A stretch of DNA of 5,955 bases. Origin: Planococcaceae bacterium UBA3370 (GTDB lineage: Bacteria; Bacillota; Bacilli; Bacillales_A; Planococcaceae). Positions within the stretch are counted from its first letter, which is position 1. Every line of letters starts with the position of its first letter. The notes beneath the pieces were generated by a model. That model ran no database searches, was not told where the DNA came from, and saw nothing but the letters and a program-made list of their open reading frames with translations. The DNA lies in contig DEQI01000150.1 in NCBI GenBank assembly GCA_002360295.1, positions 1 to 5,955 of the forward strand, written 5' to 3'. Positions 1-4,546 of this stretch are shown in pieces. The translations under genes and the position numbers were made by a program.

Positions 1-653
1 GCTTCATCTACTGTTTCTGCAACATAATCACAATAGCCTTCCTTTATTTTACGATCGATTTTCGCTCGATCTACTTCTACTACTAAAATAACTGCACCCG
101 CCATTTTACCTGCTAGCGGTTGGGCGCCACTCATACCACCCATTCCACCCGTTAAAATAAATTTTCCACGTAATTCAGCTGTGCCGAACACTTTTTTACC
201 TGCCTCGACAAAGCTTAAATAAGTCCCTTGCAAAATGCCCTGTGCACCGATATAAATCCAGCTACCTGCTGTCATTTGACCATACATCATTAAATTACGC
301 TCTTCTAATTCATAAAACTGATCCCAGTTTGCCCACGCAGGTACTAAATTCGAATTGGCAATTAGAACTCTTGGTGCATTTTCATGTGTACGGAAAACGG
401 CTACTGGCTTACCCGATTGAACAATGAGTGTTTCATCATTTTCTAATTGTTTGAGTGAAGCAATAATCTGCTCAAAGCTTTGCCAATCGCGAGCCGCTTT
501 CCCAATCCCACCATACACCACTAATTCATCCGGGTTTTCAGCTACTTCCGGATCTAAGTTATTCATCAGCATGCGCATCGCGGCCTCTTGTGTCCATCCT
601 TTACATGTTAGCTCACTGCCTGTTGGTGCTTTAATATTTGTTTTGAATACCAA
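1..653 (-). CDS. hutU: Urocanate hydratase (urocanase), N-terminal part, cut by left edge
   Basis: Cytoplasmic NAD+-dependent enzyme that hydrates urocanate to 4-imidazolone-5-propionate, step two of histidine degradation. The minus strand reads 217 open codons from a TTG at 653-651 and runs off the left edge. Urocanases are about 550 residues, so roughly 40% is visible. Diagnostic segments, recalled from family members, are [20 protein letters not shown] near the N-terminus, [64 protein letters not shown], and the glycine-rich NAD+-binding loop [14 protein letters not shown] at residues 168-181. That loop differs slightly from the TAGLGGMGGAQPLA I recall for Bacillus-type enzymes. The TTG start is chosen because AAGGAG lies 9-10 bases upstream, no ATG or GTG precedes the conserved region in frame, and the protein then begins where family members begin. 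It lies 15 bases after the YjiH-like gene, so the two are almost certainly co-transcribed. The catalytic C-terminal half is outside the window. Confidence 0.95.
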   Translation of the reverse strand, partial: MVFKTNIKAPTGSELTCKGWTQEAAMRMLMNNLDPEVAENPDELVVYGGIGKAARDWQSFEQIIASLKQLENDETLIVQSGKPVAVFRTHENAPRVLIANSNLVPAWANWDQFYELEERNLMMYGQMTAGSWIYIGAQGILQGTYLSFVEAGKKVFGTAELRGKFILTGGMGGMSGAQPLAGKMAGAVILVVEVDRAKIDRKIKEGYCDYVAETVDE

Positions 654-668
654 AATCGCTCTCTCCTT
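654..668 (-). promoter_or_regulatory. Intercistronic ribosome binding site for hutU
   Basis: The 15-base gap between the upstream stop codon (TAA, forward positions 669-671) and the hutU TTG contains AAGGAG on the minus strand (forward 663-668). It lies 9 bases from the TTG (forward 651-653). The strong Shine-Dalgarno match makes up for the weak start codon and decides the start. The tight spacing suggests co-transcription and possibly translational coupling. Confidence 0.85.
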
Positions 669-2003
669 TTAGCCAAATAATAAAAATGCAATAGGTGTAA
701 CTAAAACCAACGTCAATACAACACGCTCAAACCAAATAATGATCATATGACGAATTGTAAGCGGAATATCTGTTGATAAAATGACCGGAATAACAGCCGA
801 GAAAAACAAAATGGCGGAAATGGAAACGACCGCAACAATAAATTTCGTCACCATCGCCGCCTGCGTTACAAGTAATGATGGTAAAAACATTTCTGCTATT
901 GATAATGACAGGGCTTTGGCCGTTAACATAGGCTCTGGCAACTGCAATACATACGTAAATGGCGCAAATAAATACGCCAACCAATCAAAAAGTGGTGTAT
1001 AAATCGCGAGCACCAAGCCTAATAGCCCGACGGATAAAATAGATGGAATAACACCCATCGTCATAATGAGCCCGTCTTTTAAATGAATATATAAATTTTT
1101 AAATAATGATGGATTGGACTCGACAGCTTTCATTGCTTCATTCCACGCCGTTTTCAATCGATTCTTCTTCACGATGATTTCTGGCTGTGGTGTCGCACCT
1201 TCCAAATATTCATCTTTAATATGACGTAATGGATAAAGCCGCGCTGTAATGGCTGTCACAACGAACGTAACAACTAACGTCACCCAGAAAAAGGTATTCC
1301 AGTGATCCATTAAATCCAATGTTTTCGCTACGACAACCATGAAAGTTGCAGATACAGTCGAGAAGCCAGTAGCAATGATTGCCGCTTCCTTCGCTGTATA
1401 TTTCCCTTCTTTGTATACGCGATTGGTTAACAGTAGTCCGACTGAATAACTACCAACAAATGAAGCCACTGCATCGACTGCTGAACGGCCAGGCGTTTTA
1501 AACGTTGGCTTCATAATAGGTTGCATAAATACTCCTACAAACTCTAATAATCCATAGCTCACTAATAAGGCTAAAAAAATAGACCCTATCGGAATGAGGA
1601 CTCCCACTGGCTTTATGAGCTTTTCTAATAAAAATGGTCCTATATCCGGATTGAACAGCCACGCTGGTCCAAAGTTAAAAATGAGCATCACACCTGCAAT
1701 GAGACCCCCTACTTTTAAAATAGAAAGTACCGTGTTCACAATGGATGTATTCCACTTTTTCGTGATAAACGGATAGAGGGCACCTGCTACTAAAATCAAG
1801 AGAATATAAGCTGTCACAAGATGAGGTAAGTTTGTTGATAAAAACGAAACTACATGATCGATTAAAATAGTTGATTTTCCTTGCCATTCAAACGTGACAA
1901 AAAAGCTAAAAATACCAATTAAACTACAGACAAGCATTTTAACGGCTGACATTGATTGCACTTTTTTGGACACTTCGATTCGACTACTCTCATTCAATTC
2001 CAA
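669..2003 (-). CDS. YjiH-family membrane protein (nucleoside-recognition/Gate domain), likely hut-pathway transporter
   Basis: A 444-residue polytopic membrane protein with about ten hydrophobic segments, including residues about 22-38, 62-80, 93-111 and 132-156, and several between 330 and 444. A charged loop (DEYLEGATPQPEIIVKKNRLK) interrupts the hydrophobic core after the first Gate-like half. The segment PGRSAVDAVASFVGSYSVG followed by LLLTNRVYKEGKYTAKEAAIIATGFSTVSATFMVV resembles the Gate (nucleoside-recognition) domain of the YjiH family, also related to spore-maturation and nucleoside-transporter proteins. The family has no firmly known substrate. Its place as first gene of an operon with hutU suggests uptake of histidine, urocanate or a related compound, which is inference. 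The start is TTG at 2003-2001, with AAAGGGGGAG five bases upstream. The ATG inside that region is out of frame and meets a stop after four codons. This is the position where B. subtilis-type clusters would use an amino-acid permease (HutM), to which it shows no resemblance. Confidence 0.88.
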   Translation of the reverse strand: MELNESSRIEVSKKVQSMSAVKMLVCSLIGIFSFFVTFEWQGKSTILIDHVVSFLSTNLPHLVTAYILLILVAGALYPFITKKWNTSIVNTVLSILKVGGLIAGVMLIFNFGPAWLFNPDIGPFLLEKLIKPVGVLIPIGSIFLALLVSYGLLEFVGVFMQPIMKPTFKTPGRSAVDAVASFVGSYSVGLLLTNRVYKEGKYTAKEAAIIATGFSTVSATFMVVVAKTLDLMDHWNTFFWVTLVVTFVVTAITARLYPLRHIKDEYLEGATPQPEIIVKKNRLKTAWNEAMKAVESNPSLFKNLYIHLKDGLIMTMGVIPSILSVGLLGLVLAIYTPLFDWLAYLFAPFTYVLQLPEPMLTAKALSLSIAEMFLPSLLVTQAAMVTKFIVAVVSISAILFFSAVIPVILSTDIPLTIRHMIIIWFERVVLTLVLVTPIAFLLFG

Positions 2004-2008
2004 ACCAT

Positions 2009-2018
2009 CTCCCCCTTT
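2009..2018 (-). promoter_or_regulatory. Ribosome binding site for the YjiH-like gene, supporting a TTG start
   Basis: The minus strand reads AAAGGGGGAG five bases before the TTG at forward 2001-2003. The overlapping ATG (in GGAGATGG) opens a frame that stops after ATG GTT TGG AAT, so it cannot be the start. TTG is therefore the likely initiation codon. Confidence 0.75.
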
Positions 2019-2067
2019 ACCCCATTGTAATTTTGTTTATTTTCTGAATAAATGGAATTTTGATGGA

Positions 2068-2089
2068 TTTTATAGTAATGTTTTTATAG
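2068..2089 (+). repeat. Direct repeat TTTTATAG x2, 14-bp period
   Basis: TTTTATAG occurs at 2068-2075 and again at 2082-2089, 14 bases apart. A near copy, TTTTATAC, sits at 2139-2146. AraC-type regulators often bind tandem direct half-sites spaced by one to two helical turns, so these are candidate half-sites. T-rich repeats are common in such DNA, so support is modest. Confidence 0.35.
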
Positions 2090-2105
2090 AATTAAAGAAT
2101 TCTAT
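2086..2105. repeat. Inverted repeat with 8-bp arms, candidate operator
   Basis: ATAGAATT (2086-2093) and its exact reverse complement AATTCTAT (2098-2105) flank the 4-base spacer AAAG. The perfect 8-bp arms stand out near the middle of the divergent gap and overlap the best plus-strand -10 candidate, TATAGA (2085-2090). This makes it a candidate operator for the adjacent regulator or another transcription factor. The AT-rich composition means chance cannot be excluded. Confidence 0.5.
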
Positions 2106-2149
2106 TTATTCAACTAAGAAAAATGTACGAAACAGGATTTTTATACGAT

Positions 2150-2158
2150 AAGGAGGGG
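2150..2158 (+). promoter_or_regulatory. Strong ribosome binding site for the regulator, deciding a TTG start
   Basis: AAGGAGGGG ends four bases before the TTG at 2163; the AGGAGG core (2151-2156) is six bases away. No ATG or GTG is placed to use this site, and starting at the TTG gives the expected receiver-domain N-terminus MHILIVDRD. Confidence 0.85.
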
Positions 2159-2162
2159 TAGA

Positions 2163-3614
2163 TTGCATATATTAATAGTCGATCGTGACATCGTGGATAG
2201 TGGAGGAATGAAATGGTATTTAACTACGTATTTGTCTAGCAATGTGAAAATCTACTGTGCCACTACATCTAGCGAGGCATTACTTGTATTACAAACAAAC
2301 GTTATTCATGTAGTCATTGCCGATATTGATCTAATGAAAGAGCCCATTCAACTGGAAGTAACAAAACAAAGTGCACTATTCATCGCAACTACTGGACAGC
2401 CCATTTTTTTGCATGCAATGAAAGCCATTCAATTGCAGGCGATTCAATTATTCGTTAAGCCCGTTCCATTAGGAGAATTGAAAAAAATATTACTAACTTT
2501 CTCACTCAATAGAACGTCTACTACCTCTTCTAGTAATGTAGATCCTGACAGCTCTCTATATAAGAAAATATTTTTACATGATCCTACTATTTTCGATCGT
2601 CAATCGAAGCAGTTTTTCATTATTGAGCCAGAACAATATGATCAAATTGTCCCTTTATACAATTGGTTACTAACTTTACCTCTATTTCATGAGTTAATAG
2701 CAAGTCCACTCCATAAACGGATTGTCTGTGTTGTCCACAATCTAAATTTACAGCAGTTAATTCGTAGTGCACGGATGCTAATTCAAGAATGGCATATGCA
2801 ATATGATTGCTATATAAATATCGGCATTTATGATGGCGTAGATACAACACTTCAAAAAATGTATTACGATACAAAAAAAGCACTCACACTTCGGTTTTAC
2901 AAAGGTTATAAGCAATTATTTTATAGTACGGAGCAAATTGCTTTTGTCCCGCTTGACCCTTTACTAACTCCAGATGAACAGCAATTATGGATTGATAGTT
3001 TAGAGACAGGAAATATTCGGTCAATGAAACAGTTTTTAAATCGATTAACTGAATCGGACACTTATTATCATCAGGGCGATGTGCGTATTCATTTAACGAG
3101 TATTCTTGCTCAAATACGTCGCTTTATGATGAAATACCACTTACAGCAGCAACCAGCGATTGAAGTAGACTATAGAAAATTATTTCACTTCATATTAGAA
3201 GAGCCCATTTTATATTCCATCATCCAAGAAATACTATTATTCACCCACATGCTGATGGATTGTGTGACAAAGTCGAAACAGCAGTTACAGGCGGATTATA
3301 GTGAGCTAGTAGTCGAAATAGTTTTCCGCGATTTTGCTGATTCATCCTTAACATTACATTCCGTGGCAAAGAAACTCGGCATTAGTTCCAACTATTTAAG
3401 TGGTATCTTTTCAAAAAAGCAAGGGATTCCATTTAAACGATATGTCCAACATGTACGAATTCAGCATGCTCGCAAACTATTAAATGAGACAAACTTACCA
3501 TTGTTGGAAGTGGCACAAATGTGCGGCTTTGAGGATGTGAATTATTTTATTAAGGTATTTAAACAGCACCAAGGGATAACCCCCTCTAAATATCGATCAA
3601 AATTAACTAAATGA
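2163..3614 (+). CDS. YesN-like regulator: degenerate receiver + GGDEF-like + AraC-type HTH
   Basis: A 483-residue cytoplasmic transcription factor. Residues 1-113 resemble a response-regulator receiver: ILIVDRD at the N-terminus, a possible phospho-acceptor Asp54 in VVIADIDL, Thr76/77 and Lys99 in FVKPV. The usual second acidic residue after Asp7 is Arg8. The usual MP-MDG loop after the acceptor is shortened, leaving 45 residues between Asp54 and Lys99 rather than about 50. Residues about 214-258 (INIGIYDGV, then MYYDTKKALTLRFYKG) match the degenerate GGDEF-like segment of YesN proteins. The C-terminal AraC domain has two helix-turn-helix units: LTLHSVAKKLGISSNYLSGIF near 396-416 and LLEVAQMCGFEDVNYFIKVF near 447-466, ending GITPSKYR. 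It starts at TTG after AAGGAGGGG. It is transcribed away from the hut operon and has no adjacent kinase gene, so it probably regulates hut, either directly by ligand or via an unlinked kinase. The function is inferred; the family assignment is firm. Confidence 0.9.
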   Translation: MHILIVDRDIVDSGGMKWYLTTYLSSNVKIYCATTSSEALLVLQTNVIHVVIADIDLMKEPIQLEVTKQSALFIATTGQPIFLHAMKAIQLQAIQLFVKPVPLGELKKILLTFSLNRTSTTSSSNVDPDSSLYKKIFLHDPTIFDRQSKQFFIIEPEQYDQIVPLYNWLLTLPLFHELIASPLHKRIVCVVHNLNLQQLIRSARMLIQEWHMQYDCYINIGIYDGVDTTLQKMYYDTKKALTLRFYKGYKQLFYSTEQIAFVPLDPLLTPDEQQLWIDSLETGNIRSMKQFLNRLTESDTYYHQGDVRIHLTSILAQIRRFMMKYHLQQQPAIEVDYRKLFHFILEEPILYSIIQEILLFTHMLMDCVTKSKQQLQADYSELVVEIVFRDFADSSLTLHSVAKKLGISSNYLSGIFSKKQGIPFKRYVQHVRIQHARKLLNETNLPLLEVAQMCGFEDVNYFIKVFKQHQGITPSKYRSKLTK

Positions 3615-3652
3615 ACGTTAGAAATAAGTCAAAAAACAAAGTATAAAAGATT

Positions 3653-3699
3653 AAAGAGAGGTTGATCCTAAATTAGGGAAAACCTCTCTTTTTATTTTT
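3653..3699 (+). terminator. Rho-independent terminator after the regulator gene
   Basis: AAAGAGAGGTT (3653-3663) pairs perfectly over 11 bp with AACCTCTCTTT (3681-3691). The 17-base interior can add a smaller CCTA/TAGG stem. The run TTTTTATTTTT follows (3689-3699). It begins 38 bases after the regulator's stop codon and separates that transcript from ahpC. In the reverse direction the T-run is weak, and no leftward gene ends here. Confidence 0.93.
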
Positions 3700-3746
3700 G
3701 TATCATTTAATATTTGTAATATTCATATAATTATAACCCCGATTTT

Positions 3747-3774
3747 TCACAAATAATTCATTGGGAATTTGTGA
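3747..3774. repeat. Inverted repeat TCACAAAT...ATTTGTGA
   Basis: Perfect 8-bp arms lie at 3747-3754 and 3767-3774 around 12 bases. The inner TTC/GAA (3757-3759 and 3765-3767) can extend a hairpin if a short bulge is allowed. No strong T-run follows directly, so an operator is more likely than a terminator. The role is unknown. Confidence 0.45.
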
Positions 3775-3806
3775 CGAAATTTTCTCAATTGGCTTATTTC
3801 TATATC

Positions 3807-3820
3807 ATTTATGCATAAAT
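3807..3820. repeat. 14-bp perfect palindrome ATTTATGCATAAAT, candidate operator
   Basis: The sequence is self-complementary over all 14 bases and centred about 33 bases upstream of the ahpC -35 box. A dimeric transcription factor could bind here, either as an upstream activator site or a secondary repressor site. No specific regulator is recognised. Confidence 0.45.
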
Positions 3821-3846
3821 AATTCAGATATTGGAGACTATAAGAC

Positions 3847-3876
3847 TTGACAGAACTATTGGTTTTCTACCATAAT
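3847..3876 (+). promoter_or_regulatory. Sigma-A-type promoter of ahpCF
   Basis: A perfect -35 box TTGACA (3847-3852) is followed after 18 bases by CATAAT (3871-3876), a 5/6 match to the -10 box. Transcription would start near 3883, giving an 85-base leader before the ahpC start codon. This is the best promoter in the window and is placed as expected for a highly expressed peroxiredoxin operon. Confidence 0.75.
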
Positions 3877-3887
3877 TTTAACGTAAG

Positions 3888-3902
3888 GAATAATTATTTT
3901 AA
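3888..3902. promoter_or_regulatory. PerR-box-like operator just downstream of the ahpC promoter
   Basis: Positions 3888-3902 (GAATAAT, T, ATTTTAA) match the B. subtilis Per box TTATAATNATTATAA at 11 of the 14 defined positions. They lie about 5 to 19 bases past the predicted transcription start, where a bound repressor would block transcription. Known biology: ahpCF is repressed by the peroxide sensor PerR in B. subtilis. In AT-rich DNA such a match is suggestive rather than proven. Confidence 0.5.
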
Positions 3903-3922
3903 AAAAGAAATAACTATAATTA

Positions 3923-3948
3923 ATTATTGCAATTCCATTATTGCAATT
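3923..3948 (+). repeat. Tandem 12-bp repeat ATTATTGCAATT in the ahpC leader, able to form a hairpin
   Basis: ATTATTGCAATT occurs at 3923-3934 and 3937-3948, a 14-base period. Each copy contains the self-complementary octamer ATTGCAAT, so 3926-3933 can pair with 3940-3947 around a 6-base loop. The structure ends eight bases before the AGGAGG site, so it could affect leader stability or translation, or form a DNA binding site. Confidence 0.55.
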
Positions 3949-3968
3949 ATATTTTAGGAGGAATTTAT

Positions 3969-4532
3969 ATGTCATTAATCGGCAAAGAATTACAACCATT
4001 TTCAGCAAAAGCTTACCAACAAGGTGAATTCATCGATGTATCATTAGATAGCATGAAAGGTAAATGGAGCGTAGTATGCTTCTACCCTGCAGACTTCACA
4101 TTTGTTTGCCCAACTGAATTAGAAGATCTTCAAAACCAATATGCAACATTAAAACAATTAGGTGTAGAAGTTTACTCAGTATCAACTGACACACACTTCA
4201 CTCACAAAGCTTGGCACGATTCTTCACCAGCAATCGGTAAAATCGAATACATTATGATTGGTGACCCATCTCACACAATTTCAAACATTTTTGATGTACT
4301 TGACGAAGAAGCTGGTCTTGCTCAACGTGGTACATTCATTATCGATCCAGATGGTGTTGTACAAGCAGTAGAAATTAACGCTGACGGTATTGGTCGTGAC
4401 GCAAGCACTATTGTCAACAAAATTAAAGCAGCTCAATACGTACGTAATAATCCAGGAGAAGTGTGCCCTGCTAAATGGCAAGAAGGTTCTCAAACACTTA
4501 AACCAAGCCTTGACTTAGTAGGTAAAATCTAA
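3969..4532 (+). CDS. ahpC: Alkyl hydroperoxide reductase subunit C (typical 2-Cys peroxiredoxin)
   Basis: Cytoplasmic thiol peroxidase of 187 residues, the usual AhpC length. It reduces H2O2, organic peroxides and peroxynitrite and is recycled by AhpF. The active-site signature is P40-A-D-F-T44-F-V-C47, with Cys47 the peroxidatic cysteine and Arg120 (AQRGTF) the conserved active-site arginine. Resolving Cys166 sits in EVCPAKW near the C-terminus, followed by the C-terminal tail. An extra cysteine lies at residue 37. The start is the ATG at 3969, seven bases after AGGAGG (3956-3961), giving the standard MSLIGKE N-terminus. An in-frame upstream ATG at 3927 adds 14 unconserved residues, lies inside the leader repeat, lacks a ribosome site and is rejected. 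ahpF follows after 14 bases, so the two form an operon, probably driven by the promoter at 3847-3876 and controlled by PerR. Codon use is typical of a highly expressed gene. Confidence 0.98.
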   Translation: MSLIGKELQPFSAKAYQQGEFIDVSLDSMKGKWSVVCFYPADFTFVCPTELEDLQNQYATLKQLGVEVYSVSTDTHFTHKAWHDSSPAIGKIEYIMIGDPSHTISNIFDVLDEEAGLAQRGTFIIDPDGVVQAVEINADGIGRDASTIVNKIKAAQYVRNNPGEVCPAKWQEGSQTLKPSLDLVGKI

Positions 4533-4546
4533 GGAGACGTAACCTC

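Larger units (their letters stand above)
2004..2162. promoter_or_regulatory. Divergent control region between the hut operon and the YesN/AraC-type regulator
   Basis: This 159-bp AT-rich gap separates two outward-facing genes and must hold both promoters. No convincing sigma-A promoter with both boxes is seen. On the minus strand TACAAT (forward 2024-2029) is a 5/6 match to a -10 box but has only TTTATT at the matching -35 distance. On the plus strand TATAGA (2085-2090) has TTGATG (2060-2065) 19 bases upstream. Weak -35 boxes fit promoters that need an activator. I see no obvious CcpA cre site and no tRNA- or riboswitch-like structure. The repeats inside it are listed separately. Confidence 0.6.
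3700..3846. other. AT-rich non-coding region upstream of the ahpC promoter with several palindromes
   Basis: No plausible gene lies between the terminator and the ahpC promoter. The stretch holds TATAATTATA (3726-3735, perfect palindrome), TCACAAAT/ATTTGTGA (3747-3754 and 3767-3774, inverted repeat with a 12-base gap) and a 14-bp perfect palindrome at 3807-3820. Such density suggests binding sites for regulators of the downstream peroxide-defence genes, though AT-richness raises the chance background. No known binding motif is matched convincingly here. Confidence 0.5.

Noticed and set aside
424..672. An 82-codon plus-strand open frame opposite hutU.
   Set aside because: It lies entirely antisense to strongly conserved urocanase codons, has no recognisable domain and no clear ribosome site.
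1894..2151. An 85-codon plus-strand open frame spanning the start of the YjiH-like gene and the divergent control region.
   Set aside because: Half is antisense to a real gene and the rest covers the promoter gap. The product is low-complexity with no recognisable family.
2004..2162. A CcpA cre site, HutP-type antiterminator leader or riboswitch upstream of the hut operon.
   Set aside because: No match to the cre pattern and no stable terminator-like stem was seen in the short leader; the gap is too short and AT-rich for a known riboswitch.
3747..3774. Inverted repeat considered as a second transcription terminator.
   Set aside because: The arms are AT-rich, the gap is 12 bases and no continuous T-run follows. 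A strong terminator already lies at 3653-3699.
3927..3968. A 14-residue N-terminal extension of AhpC from an upstream in-frame ATG at 3927.
   Set aside because: It has no ribosome site, overlaps the leader repeat, and AhpC proteins begin at the MSLIGKE sequence encoded from 3969, which has AGGAGG seven bases upstream.
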